The translations under genes were made by a program, and so were the position numbers. Positions 42,033-50,144 of a stretch of DNA of 64,000 nucleotides are shown in pieces (the stretch's first letter is position 1; each line of letters begins with the position of its first letter). Source of the DNA: JBBQZO01 sp038207625 (GTDB lineage: Bacteria; Pseudomonadota; Gammaproteobacteria; Burkholderiales; Burkholderiaceae_D); NCBI GenBank assembly GCA_038207625.1, contig JBBQZO010000016.1, positions 55,417 through 119,416 on the forward strand, given 5' to 3'. The notes under the pieces were generated by a model. That model had not been told where the DNA came from, did no database searches, and saw only the letters and a program-made list of their open reading frames with translations.

Positions 42033-43523
42033 GTGAGCACCAACCTGCCAGCTAGCACGCAACTTTGGAATGAAGATTTAGCGCCGACCACCAGCGCGCA
42101 ACGCACCTGGCGCTGGTACCACTTTGCCGCGCTGTGGGTCGGTATGGTGATGTGCATCCCTGCCTACACGCTGTCGGCCAGCCTGATCGAAAGCGGCATG
42201 TCGAGCTATCAGGCGGTCATGACCGTGTTTCTGGCGAACGCCATCGTGCTGCTGCCGATGCTGCTGATCGGCCACGCCGGCACCAAGCACGGCATCCCCT
42301 ACGCGGTGCTGGCGCGCGCCTCGTTCGGCACCACCGGCGCGCGCTTGCCGGCGCTGCTGCGCGCCATCGTCGCCTGCGGCTGGTACGGCATCCAGACCTG
42401 GTTCGGCGGCAGCATGGTGTACATGCTGGTGGGCGTGATGGCGGGACCGGATTTTGGCGGCGAGAAGCTGGCCGGCCTGGGCATCAACGGTGGCCAGTTG
42501 CTGTGCTTTTTGGCGTTCTGGGCGATCCAGTTCTGGTACATCGTGCACGGCATGGACTCGATCCGCAAACTGGAAACCTACACCGCGCCGCTGAAGATCG
42601 TGATCTGCTTCGTGCTGCTGTACTGGGTATACAACAAGGCCGGCGGCTTCGGCCCCATCCTCGATCAGCCCTCGCAGTTCGTCGAAGGCGGCAAGAAAGC
42701 CGGCCAGTTCTGGACCGTGTTCTGGCCATCCTTGACCGCGATGGTCGGTTTCTGGGCCACGCTGGCGCTCAACATTCCCGACTTCACCCGCTTCGCCAAG
42801 ACCCAGCGCGACCAGGTGCTGGGCCAGTCGATCGGCCTGCCGGTGCCGATGGGGCTGCTGGCGATGCTGGCCGTGATCGTCACGTCGGCCACCGTGGTCC
42901 TGTATGGAAAAGCGATCTGGGACCCGGTCGACCTGGCCGGACGGATGACCGGCGCGGGCGTGTTGATCGCGCTGATCGTGCTGTTGATCGACACCGTCAG
43001 CGTCAACCTGGCCGCCAATCTGGTCGGACCGGCCTACGATTTTTCCTCGCTGGCACCCAAGTTTGTGTCGTATCGCACGGGCGGCTACATCACCGCCGGC
43101 ATCGCGCTGGTGATGATGCCTTGGAAAATTCTTGAGTCCACCCACGGCTACATCTTCACCTGGCTGATCGGCTATTCGGCGTTGCTGGGGCCGATCGCCG
43201 GTGTGCTGATCGTCGACTACTACGTGATCCGCAAGACCGAGCTGACGGTGGTCGACCTGTATCGCGAGCGCGGCAGCTACACCTACGGCAACGGCTGGAA
43301 CATGGCCGCCATCGTCGCCGTCGTGCTGGGCGTGCTGCCCAACGTGCCGGGCTTTCTGAACGCCGCGTTTCCCGCGTCGTTTCCGGATGTGGGCGACGCT
43401 TTCAAGACCATCTACACCTACGCATGGTTCGTCGGCATCGCCATTTCGGCGCTGGTGTACGGTGTGATGATGAAGGGTAAAGTCGTGGCCGCAGTCAGTC
43501 CGGCTGTGCAAGCGAAGTTCTGA
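42033..43523 (+). CDS. NCS1-family nucleobase/hydantoin-type permease
   Basis: About 496 residues, with ~12 transmembrane segments in the NCS1 pattern (LWNEDLAPTTSAQRTWRWYHFAALWVGM; RASFGTTGARLPALLRAIVACGWYGIQTWFGG; LNIPDFTRFAKTQRDQVLGQ). NCS1 members (Mhp1, PucI, uracil/allantoin permeases) carry nucleobases or their ring-cleavage relatives with Na+ or H+. Placed between PreTA and dihydropyrimidinase, uracil, thymine or dihydropyrimidine is likely. GTG 42033 is preferred because GGAGAG lies 7 bases upstream; ATG 42018 would overlap that site. Confidence 0.9.
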   Translation: MSTNLPASTQLWNEDLAPTTSAQRTWRWYHFAALWVGMVMCIPAYTLSASLIESGMSSYQAVMTVFLANAIVLLPMLLIGHAGTKHGIPYAVLARASFGTTGARLPALLRAIVACGWYGIQTWFGGSMVYMLVGVMAGPDFGGEKLAGLGINGGQLLCFLAFWAIQFWYIVHGMDSIRKLETYTAPLKIVICFVLLYWVYNKAGGFGPILDQPSQFVEGGKKAGQFWTVFWPSLTAMVGFWATLALNIPDFTRFAKTQRDQVLGQSIGLPVPMGLLAMLAVIVTSATVVLYGKAIWDPVDLAGRMTGAGVLIALIVLLIDTVSVNLAANLVGPAYDFSSLAPKFVSYRTGGYITAGIALVMMPWKILESTHGYIFTWLIGYSALLGPIAGVLIVDYYVIRKTELTVVDLYRERGSYTYGNGWNMAAIVAVVLGVLPNVPGFLNAAFPASFPDVGDAFKTIYTYAWFVGIAISALVYGVMMKGKVVAAVSPAVQAKF

Positions 43524-43569
43524 TCCACGTCTGCGCACCTTTTGCGCGGGCGGCACTAAGGAGAAATGC

Positions 43570-44964
43570 ATGACAACGATTATTCGCGGTGGCACGGTGG
43601 TCAATGCGGACCGCGCGTTCCGCGCCGATGTGCTGGTGTTTGGCGACAAAATTGTCGCGGTGGGCGAGAACCTGGACGCGCCGGCGCATGCGAAGGTGAT
43701 CGACGCCGGCGGCCAGTACGTAATGCCGGGCGGGATAGACACCCACACCCATATGCAGCTGCCGTTCATGGGCACGGTGACGGCCGACGATTTTTTCACC
43801 GGCACCGCCGCCGGTCTGGCCGGCGGCACGACCACGATCATGGATTTCGTGATCCCCAACCCGCAGCAGTCACTGCTGGAGGCGTATCACACCTGGCGCG
43901 GCTGGGCCAAAAAATCGGCCGGCGACTACACGTTTCACGTGGCCGTCACCTGGTGGGGCGACTCGGTGCATGCCGACATGGGCACGCTGGTGCGCGAGCA
44001 CGGCGTGAACAGTTTCAAGCATTTCATGGCCTACAAAAACGCCATCATGGCCGACGACGAGACGCTGGTGAAGAGTTTTTCGCGCGCGCTGGAGCTGGGC
44101 GCGATCCCGACAGTGCATGCGGAAAACGGCGAGCTGGTGTACATGCTGCAGCAGGCGCTGCTCAAGAAAGGCATCACCGGCCCGCGCGCGCATCCGCTGT
44201 CGCGCCCGCCCGAAGTGGAGGCCGAGGCGGCCAACCGCGCCATCGCCATCGCCGACGTGATCGGCACGCCGGTGTACATCGTGCATGTGTCGTGCGCCGA
44301 GTCGCTGGCGGCGATCGCGCGCGCGCGCGCCAACGGCCAGCGCGTGTACGGCGAGGCGCTGGCTGGCCACTTGGTGATCGACGACAGCGTGTATCAGAGC
44401 GATGACCTGGCGTTCGCGGCCGGCCACGTGATGAGCCCGCCGTTTCGCGGCAAGCACCATCAGGATGCGCTGTGGCGCGGCCTGCAAGGCGGCAATCTGC
44501 ACACCACCGCGACCGATCACTGCACTTTCTGCGCCGAGCAAAAAGCGGCCGGCAAGGACGACTTCACCAAGATTCCCAACGGCTGCGGCGGGGTGGAAGA
44601 CCGCATGTCGGTGGTGTGGGACGCGGGCGTCAATTCTGGCCGCTTGAGCCCGTCCGAGTTTGTGCGCGTGACCTCGACCAACGCTGCGCAGATTTTTAAT
44701 ATGTATCCGCGCAAGGGCATCGTCGCCGTCGGCGCCGACGCCGATCTGGTGGTGTGGGATCCGCAAGGGACCCGCACGATCTCGGCCAAGACCCAGTTCG
44801 CCAAAGGCGGCTTCAACGTGTTCGAGGGGCGCAGCGTGCGCGGCATTCCAAGTCATACGTTGGCCGCCGGTGTGGTGGTGTTCGACAAAGGCCAGTTGAA
44901 CGCTGAAGAAGGCGCCGGCCGCTACGTCGACCGTCCCGCCTTTACGCCGTCGAGCCACCCATAA
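43570..44964 (+). CDS. hydA: Dihydropyrimidinase
   Basis: A 464-residue cyclic amidohydrolase. Metal ligands are visible in GGIDTHTHMQLP (His-x-His), FKHFMAYKN with the carboxylated Lys (Lys156), PTVHAENGELV, VHVSCAES and TATDHCTFCAEQK. It opens the ring of dihydrouracil or dihydrothymine to N-carbamoyl-beta-alanine or N-carbamoyl-beta-aminoisobutyrate. AAGGAG lies ~6 bases before the ATG. It lies between the permease and the ureidopropionase-type gene. Confidence 0.94.
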   Translation: MTTIIRGGTVVNADRAFRADVLVFGDKIVAVGENLDAPAHAKVIDAGGQYVMPGGIDTHTHMQLPFMGTVTADDFFTGTAAGLAGGTTTIMDFVIPNPQQSLLEAYHTWRGWAKKSAGDYTFHVAVTWWGDSVHADMGTLVREHGVNSFKHFMAYKNAIMADDETLVKSFSRALELGAIPTVHAENGELVYMLQQALLKKGITGPRAHPLSRPPEVEAEAANRAIAIADVIGTPVYIVHVSCAESLAAIARARANGQRVYGEALAGHLVIDDSVYQSDDLAFAAGHVMSPPFRGKHHQDALWRGLQGGNLHTTATDHCTFCAEQKAAGKDDFTKIPNGCGGVEDRMSVVWDAGVNSGRLSPSEFVRVTSTNAAQIFNMYPRKGIVAVGADADLVVWDPQGTRTISAKTQFAKGGFNVFEGRSVRGIPSHTLAAGVVVFDKGQLNAEEGAGRYVDRPAFTPSSHP

Positions 44965-44969
44965 CCGAG

Positions 44970-45047
44970 TTAAATAGGGTCAGAGGGAGTGCGACTAGCC
45001 TTTTTTTTCGCGGGGTGTATCGCGAAAATTACTCTGCCCCTATTTAA
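44970..45047. repeat. GGGTCAGAGT-type palindromic repeat, locus D (single unit)
   Basis: AAATAGGGTCAGAG, an altered insert (GGAGTGCGACTAGCC), an 8-T run, CGCGGGG, a loop, CGCGAAAATTACTCTG and CCCTATTT. It has the left-unit build but a CTCTGCCCC variant in the right arm. No right partner is seen. It fills most of the gap between hydA and the next gene. Confidence 0.82.
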
Positions 45048-45115
45048 CGGTCCGAAGTCGAAACGCGTGCGTCCAGGCTGCGCGTCTTCCCGTGAAAATA
45101 ACAAATGGAGTCTCT

Positions 45116-46354
45116 ATGAACGAACTACGCATCAACGGCGAACGCCTGTTCGCCTCGCTGATGGAACTGGCCAAAATCGGCGCCACCGTCAAAGGCGGCG
45201 TCAAGCGCCTGGCCCTGACCGATCTGGACAAACAAGGGCGCGACCTGGTGGTCAGCTGGGGCCGCGCCGCCGGCCTTGCGATCACGGTCGATCAGATCGG
45301 CAATATCTTCATGCGCCGCGCGGGGCGCAACCCGGCGCTCGCGCCGATCGTCGCCGGTAGCCACATCGACACCCAGCCCACCGGCGGCAAGTTCGACGGC
45401 AACTACGGCGTGCTGGCCGCGCTGGAAGTGGTGCATACGCTCAACGACCAGAACCTGCTGACCGAGGCGCCGCTCGAAGTGGCAATCTGGACCAACGAAG
45501 AAGGTTCGCGCTTCGTGCCCGTGATGATGGGCTCGGGTGTGTTCTGCGGCGCCTTCAGCCTGGAAACGGCCTACGCGGCCAAAGACACCGAAGGCAAAAG
45601 CGTGGCCGACGAACTGGCGCGCATCGGCTACCTGGGCGACGAGGTGCCGGGCCAGCATCCGATCGGCGCCTATTTTGAAGCCCACATCGAACAAGGCCCG
45701 GTGCTGGAAGACGCCGACAAGGTGATCGGCGTGGTGCCGGCGGTGATGGGCCTGTCCTGGTACGACTGCGTAGTCACCGGCATGGAGGCACACGCCGGCC
45801 CGACCCCGATGGGTTTGCGCAAGGACGCGCTGCAAGTGTCGACCCACATCATGCAGGAGGTGATTCAGATCGCCAACCGCTACCCGCCATACGGGCGCGG
45901 TACGGTCGGCATGGTGCAGGTATTCCCGAACAGCCGCAACGTGATTCCCGGCGAGGTCAAGTTCAGCATCGACTTGCGCAACGTGAATGAAGAACTGCTC
46001 ACGACGATGCACGAGGAGATGCTGGCCTTCATCGAAAAAACGCGCGATGCGACGGGCCTGGGCATCACCGTCGAACGGGTGTCCTACTATCCGCCATGCC
46101 CGTTCCATCCGGAATGCGTGGATGCAGTGCGCAGCGCCACCGCCATGCTCGGTTACTCGACGATGGACGTGGTCTCCGGCGCCGGTCACGACGCCATCTA
46201 CGCGGCGCGACTGGCGCCGGCGGGCATGATTTTCGTGCCCTGCAAGGACGGCATCAGCCACAACGAAATCGAGGACGCCAAGAGCGAGCACCTGGAAGCG
46301 GGCTGCAACGTGCTGCTGCACGCGATGCTGGCGCGCGCGACACTGGCGCGCTGA
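45116..46354 (+). CDS. Zn-dependent N-carbamoyl-beta-alanine hydrolase (beta-ureidopropionase-type, M20/AllC family)
   Basis: A 412-residue hydrolase of the allantoate amidohydrolase/N-carbamoyl-amino-acid hydrolase family. Metal and substrate motifs are AGSHIDTQPTGGKFDGNYGVLAAL, TNEEGSRFVPVMMGS, HIEQGPVLE, the lid-domain PTPMGLRKDAL and SGAGHDAIYAARLAP near the end. Given PreTA and HydA upstream, it should release beta-alanine (or 3-aminoisobutyrate), CO2 and NH3. ATG 45116 has TGGAG 5 bases upstream. It closes the pathway. Confidence 0.9.
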   Translation: MNELRINGERLFASLMELAKIGATVKGGVKRLALTDLDKQGRDLVVSWGRAAGLAITVDQIGNIFMRRAGRNPALAPIVAGSHIDTQPTGGKFDGNYGVLAALEVVHTLNDQNLLTEAPLEVAIWTNEEGSRFVPVMMGSGVFCGAFSLETAYAAKDTEGKSVADELARIGYLGDEVPGQHPIGAYFEAHIEQGPVLEDADKVIGVVPAVMGLSWYDCVVTGMEAHAGPTPMGLRKDALQVSTHIMQEVIQIANRYPPYGRGTVGMVQVFPNSRNVIPGEVKFSIDLRNVNEELLTTMHEEMLAFIEKTRDATGLGITVERVSYYPPCPFHPECVDAVRSATAMLGYSTMDVVSGAGHDAIYAARLAPAGMIFVPCKDGISHNEIEDAKSEHLEAGCNVLLHAMLARATLAR

Positions 46355-46504
46355 GAGCGGGGCGGCGCGCTGCCGCGCGTCGCGTTTTGATCGGTTGCAA
46401 TTTCTTACACGGCTTACAGTTTCGAGGTCGGCGCGGCTGGCGCAGCGCGCGTTATTCGAGCATGGGCACTGATGCTCACAACCGATCAAACCAAGGACTC
46501 TAAA

Positions 46505-46825
46505 ATGAAACTCAATAAACTGCTGTTGACCGTCTTGTTGTCTGCCCTGGTCGCGCCGGTATTTGCTCAAAACACGGCCACGCCGGTGATCAACGCGGCC
46601 CAGCAAAACCAGGAAAAACGCATCGACAACGGCGTCAAGTCCGGCGCACTGACCGCTACCGAAACGCACAATCTGGACAAGCGCGAAGCGAAGATCGAAA
46701 CGGATAAGTTGGCCGCCAAAGCCGACGGCAAGGTCACCAACAAGGAGCGTCGTCACCTCAAGCGCGAGTTGGCCAACACCAGCAAGGCGATCCATCACAA
46801 GAAGCACAACGGCAAAGTCGCCTGA
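46505..46825 (+). CDS. Small secreted basic protein
   Basis: A 106-residue protein with a clear signal peptide (MKLNKLLLTVLLSALVAPVFAQ). The mature part is charged and helical: INAAQQNQEKRIDNGVKSGALTATETHNLDKREAKIETDK, in pieces, then GKVTNKERRHLKRELANTSKAIHHKKHN. It resembles small periplasmic proteins common in Oxalobacteraceae and Burkholderiales with no known role. A strong terminator follows. Confidence 0.82.
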   Translation: MKLNKLLLTVLLSALVAPVFAQNTATPVINAAQQNQEKRIDNGVKSGALTATETHNLDKREAKIETDKLAAKADGKVTNKERRHLKRELANTSKAIHHKKHNGKVA

Positions 46826-46847
46826 TACGCCGCAGAAAGTTGTACCC

Positions 46848-46880
46848 GCCCGCTCAGATGGCCTTGAGCGGGCTTTTTTA
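46848..46880. terminator. Intrinsic terminator
   Basis: GCCCGCTCA and TGAGCGGGC form a perfect 9-base stem with an 8-base loop, followed by six T. It ends the small secreted-protein gene and sits 10 bases before the stop of the convergent DUF1345 gene. Confidence 0.9.
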
Positions 46881-46889
46881 TGGGGGCGC

Positions 46890-47576
46890 CTAGAACAGGC
46901 CGGATGCGATATTGATGGTCAAGGCCACCAGCGTTGTATTGAAGAAGAACGCCAGCACACAGTGCACCAGGCCGGTGCGGCGCATCGATCGGGTGGTGAA
47001 ACTGACGTCGGCGGTCTGCCCCGAGGTACCGATCACGCAGGCGAAGTACAGAAAGTCGCCGTAGTCGGGCGAATGGCAGTCAGGGAAGGCCAGGCCGCCG
47101 ATGGCGCCGCGCGACTCAGCCGCGTAGTAGTCGTGCGCGTAGTGCAGCGCAAACATCACCTGCGTGAAAGCCCACGAGGACAGTACCGTCAATGTGGCCA
47201 GCGCGATATGGGCGTAGCGTAGCGTGCCGTGCATGTCTTTGGCGACGGCCAGTTCGGCGATGATCGCACCGAGCGACACCAGTGCCGACGTCACCACCAA
47301 CACCAGCACGATGATACGGCCGTCGTCGTGCAGCAGCGCGCGTTTGCGCATGCGCTCATGCGACGACCAGAACATGATGCGCGCGGCCATGATGAGGTAC
47401 AGGCCGGCGCCGACGTTCCAGCTGATGATCATCCGCGTGACCGTATGCAGCGCCAGCGACGCTGGCAGCAGAAACAGCGTAGCGACGCCGACCAGCGCGC
47501 AAGTGATCAGGATCGGGCGTGCCATGGCGATGCGCACGAGTTTGGGGCGGCTGGCGGGGAGGGTGGTATCGGTCAT
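46890..47576 (-). CDS. DUF1345 family inner-membrane protein
   Basis: A 228-residue protein with about five to six transmembrane segments (ILITCALVGVATLFLLPASL, AGLYLIMAARIMFW, IIVLVLVVTSALVSLGAIIAEL, IALATLTVLSSWAFTQVMFALHYAHDYY, TGLVHCVLAFFFNTTLVALTINIASGLF; some overlap loops). The motif FTQVMFALHYAHDYY and GLAFPDCHSPDYGDFLYFACVIGTSGQTADV is the DUF1345 hallmark, a region related to ion-channel-like folds. The function is unknown. Confidence 0.85.
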   Translation of the reverse strand: MTDTTLPASRPKLVRIAMARPILITCALVGVATLFLLPASLALHTVTRMIISWNVGAGLYLIMAARIMFWSSHERMRKRALLHDDGRIIVLVLVVTSALVSLGAIIAELAVAKDMHGTLRYAHIALATLTVLSSWAFTQVMFALHYAHDYYAAESRGAIGGLAFPDCHSPDYGDFLYFACVIGTSGQTADVSFTTRSMRRTGLVHCVLAFFFNTTLVALTINIASGLF

Positions 47577-47618
47577 CGCGCCATGCTACCGCACTCGCGC
47601 ACAATGCGAAACAGGCAG

Positions 47619-47649
47619 TTGGCCGGCGCGCCAATGGGCCTGCTATAAT
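47619..47649 (+). promoter_or_regulatory. Extended -10 promoter for the riboswitch-controlled exporter
   Basis: TGCTATAAT (47641-47649) is a perfect -10 hexamer with the TG extension. A weak TTGGCC lies 19 bases upstream. Transcription would begin near 47656, at the start of the riboswitch. Confidence 0.65.
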
Positions 47650-47655
47650 CTGGCT

Positions 47656-47818
47656 GCCTTTAGGGAGTAGCTTCACCCCGCAACGGGGTGGCTGACGTCA
47701 ACATACTTAGCGCGATGCGCTATGGTGTCAGCGGCTTATGCTTAGCAAGACTTTTGGCTATACGTCGCCTGACGCTGGTGGGTGACGTGTAGCCGATCGT
47801 CCTTCACCAGCTAAGGAA
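47656..47818 (+). ncRNA. yybP-ykoY (Mn2+-sensing) riboswitch
   Basis: The leader begins CCTTTAGGGAGTAGC, the conserved 5' strand of this class. It continues with an ACCCCGCAACGGGGT hairpin, CTGACGTCAACATACTTAGC, typical of proteobacterial members, and GTGTCAGCGG. Later helices end near TCCTTCACCAGCTAAGG, just before the exporter's start. The class binds Mn2+ and switches on Mn2+ exporters. The gene that follows is a GDT1-family cation exporter, which fits. The exact 3' boundary is estimated. Confidence 0.85.
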
Positions 47819-47823
47819 ATACA

Positions 47824-48399
47824 ATGGAAGCACTATTCGTCTCAACTGGCGTCGTCGCCCTCGCGGAAATTGGCGACAAAACCCAACTGCTGGCATTCAT
47901 CCTGGCCGCCCGTTTCAAACGTCCGCTGCCGATCATCCTGGGTATCCTGTGCGCCACGCTGGTCAATCACGGCCTGGCCGGCGCACTGGGCGCCTGGATC
48001 ACCGCTGTCGTCAATCCGGCCACGCTGCGCTGGGTGCTCGGCGCCTCCTTCATCGGCATGGCAATCTGGACCCTGATCCCCGACAAAATCGACGAAGACG
48101 AGTCGCACATCGCAGGCCGTTTCGGCGTGTTCGGCGCGACGCTGGTGACGTTTTTCCTCGCCGAGATGGGCGACAAGACGCAACTGGCGACGGTGGCGCT
48201 GGCGGCACACTACGGCACACCGCTGATGGTCGTCATCGGCACCACGCTGGGCATGCTGATCGCCGACGTGCCGGCCGTCTTCATCGGCAACAAGTTCGCC
48301 GAAAGAATCCCGATGAAGCTGGTGCACGGCATCGCCGCCGCCATCTTCGCGCTGATGGGTGTGCTGACGCTGTTTAAAGTTGAGCAGTTGTTCACTTAA
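47824..48399 (+). CDS. mneA: GDT1/TMEM165 (UPF0016) family Mn2+ exporter
   Basis: A 191-residue inner-membrane protein with six hydrophobic segments in two repeats. Each repeat carries the family signature E-x-G-D-K-T: LAEIGDKTQLLAFILAARF (residues ~14-32) and LAEMGDKTQLATVALAA (~113-129). Such proteins exchange Mn2+ or Ca2+ for H+; bacterial members export Mn2+. The upstream yybP-ykoY riboswitch would switch it on under Mn2+ excess. Confidence 0.92.
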   Translation: MEALFVSTGVVALAEIGDKTQLLAFILAARFKRPLPIILGILCATLVNHGLAGALGAWITAVVNPATLRWVLGASFIGMAIWTLIPDKIDEDESHIAGRFGVFGATLVTFFLAEMGDKTQLATVALAAHYGTPLMVVIGTTLGMLIADVPAVFIGNKFAERIPMKLVHGIAAAIFALMGVLTLFKVEQLFT

Positions 48400-48568
48400 A
48401 TACGTTGCTGTGTCCGCGCGCGATCGGGCCATCCTCGCTGCGTCGTCAAGCAGGCAGTCGACGACGCAAGCCTTGATCTGCACGTAGCAAGACGTCATAC
48501 TTGCACATAAATCAAATAGACTTTGGTGCTTGTTTATTTGTTCTGGCGTTTTGCAATCATTGGGCTGC

Positions 48569-48895
48569 ATGAAAACAAAAACGATTGCCATGTGGATGCT
48601 TTTCGTCGCCGTTGGTGTGGCGGCGTGTTCTCGCACCGTGTCGCGATATGAACATGCCTATGAAGGCACGCTCGACGGAGAAGCACTTTCTGTGGTGGTT
48701 GCGCGCTTTGGCGCGCCTAGCGTTGAGGAGTCGGAAGATCGAGAGTTTGTGCGCTATGCGTCAGTCGGCTGCACAACGCCATGTGCCGTGAGAGTGTGGT
48801 GGGAGCATCCGGTTCTTGTCGGTATAGAGGCATGGTCAGTGGAGTTCAATAGCGACAATCGAGTGATTCAAAAGGCACACTGGGTATCGCCGTGA
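48569..48895 (+). CDS. Small lipoprotein of unknown function
   Basis: A 108-residue protein with a lipoprotein signal (MKTKTIAMWMLFVAVGVAACSRT; lipobox VAAC, Cys at ~20). The mature part, DGEALSVVVARFGAPSVEESEDREFVRYASVGCTTPCAVRVWWEH in pieces, looks like the small SmpA/BamE-like fold that compares 'GxP' sequences. No family is certain. ATG 48569 is preferred over 48530 because it starts the signal peptide. Confidence 0.7.
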   Translation: MKTKTIAMWMLFVAVGVAACSRTVSRYEHAYEGTLDGEALSVVVARFGAPSVEESEDREFVRYASVGCTTPCAVRVWWEHPVLVGIEAWSVEFNSDNRVIQKAHWVSP

Positions 48896-48971
48896 TGCCC
48901 GTCCTGATAGTCAAATCAATTGCCTGTGCACGGTACGCTTCCGCAATCGATTGCGCTCAATGCCGAGCATC

Positions 48972-49388
48972 ATGAAAACCGTGTCTGTCATGTCGAAAGC
49001 GAATACCTTGGAAAATATCACTGAGCGTCAGATCATCAACGCCGAAGAGCGGCTGCGCCGCGCAATGCTCGATGCCGATCTGGTGACGCTCGATGAACTC
49101 GTCGCGGCGGACCTGATGTTCACCAACCACGTCGGACAGTTGCTGGGCAAGGACGACGACCTGGAGCTGCATCGCTGCGGCATTCTCAAATTTCACACGC
49201 TCGAGCCGTCCGAGATGGTGATCAAGGCCACCGCCGATTGCGCTGTGGTGTCGGTGCGCATGAAGCTCGCGTGTACCTTCGGCGGCGCGCCCTTTGCCGG
49301 CGAGTTTCGCTACACGCGCATTTGGCGCCGCTCGTCGCCCGGCGTCTGGCAGGTGGCGGCTGGCCATTTCAGCGCCATCGGCCAGTAG
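48972..49388 (+). CDS. NTF2-like (DUF4440-type) protein
   Basis: About 138 residues; the start is uncertain (ATG at 48960, 48972 or 48990 are all possible). The sequence AEERLRRAMLDADLVTLDELVAADLMFTNHVGQLLGKDDDLELHR, in pieces, and YTRIWRRSSPGVWQVAAGHFSAIG are typical of the NTF2-like, DUF4440 or SnoaL-like cone fold. Such proteins bind or convert small hydrophobic molecules. No partner gene is evident. Confidence 0.75.
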   Translation: MKTVSVMSKANTLENITERQIINAEERLRRAMLDADLVTLDELVAADLMFTNHVGQLLGKDDDLELHRCGILKFHTLEPSEMVIKATADCAVVSVRMKLACTFGGAPFAGEFRYTRIWRRSSPGVWQVAAGHFSAIGQ

Positions 49389-49519
49389 CCCGCGCGCGCG
49401 GCGTCGCTGCTTTGCCCGCGCCGCGTGCCACTGTTTGATTAAAGGTACAACACCGGTGCCGGGAAACGGCATAGAATGCATTGCAAATTGCGCACAATTT
49501 CCTGATTGGATAGAAAACG

Positions 49520-50098
49520 ATGACGATTTTCATACTGGGCTTGCTGATGTTTTTGAGCGTCCATTCAGTGCGCATCGTAGCCAACGACTGGCGCACGATG
49601 CAGCGCAATCGCCTCGGCGAGAGCGCATGGAAAACCCTGTATTCGCTGCTGTCGCTGGCCGGTTTAGCCCTGCTGGTCTGGGGCTTTGGCATCGCGCGCA
49701 TCGATTCGCCGTTGATCTGGTCGCCGCCCGCCGGCATGCGTCACGCGGCCGCCCTGCTGACGCTGATCGCCTTCGTGCTGCTGGCCGGCGCGTACGTGCC
49801 GCGCAACCGTTTCAAGGCGCGCTTGCATCATCCAATGATTTTGGGCGTGAAAGTGTGGGCGCTGGCGCATCTGCTGGCCAACGGAAAACTGGCCGATATT
49901 ATTTTGTTCGGCGCCTTTCTGCTGTGGGCGGTGCTGTGCTTTCGGGCCGCGCGCCGGCGTGACCGGGCCGAGAACATCCAGTATCCGGGTGGCACGCTGA
50001 CCGGCACGCTGACGACCATCGCGATCGGCGCCGCGGCCTGGGCCGCGTTTGCCTTCTATCTGCACGGCGCCTTGATCGGCGTGCGTCCATTCGGCTAA
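49520..50098 (+). CDS. NnrU family membrane protein
   Basis: A 192-residue protein with five to six membrane segments. MTIFILGLLMFLSVHSVRIVANDWR at the start, with the conserved His-Ser, and MRHAAALLTLIAFVLLAGAYVPRNRFKARLHHPMILGVKVWALAHLLANG are the NnrU hallmark. NnrU was first met in denitrification clusters, but many genomes, as apparently here, carry it without such genes. The function is not established. Confidence 0.9.
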   Translation: MTIFILGLLMFLSVHSVRIVANDWRTMQRNRLGESAWKTLYSLLSLAGLALLVWGFGIARIDSPLIWSPPAGMRHAAALLTLIAFVLLAGAYVPRNRFKARLHHPMILGVKVWALAHLLANGKLADIILFGAFLLWAVLCFRAARRRDRAENIQYPGGTLTGTLTTIAIGAAAWAAFAFYLHGALIGVRPFG

Positions 50099-50144
50099 GC
50101 GCCGCGCATAGTGCCGGCGCCGTTTGTCTTACTGAGGAATCACC

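Noticed and set aside
14052..45047. The GGGTCAGAGT palindromes as a CRISPR array or as insertion-sequence ends
   Set aside because: They are not regularly spaced and have no spacers; no transposase frame lies between any pair, and each unit is itself a hairpin, as in REP/BIME elements.
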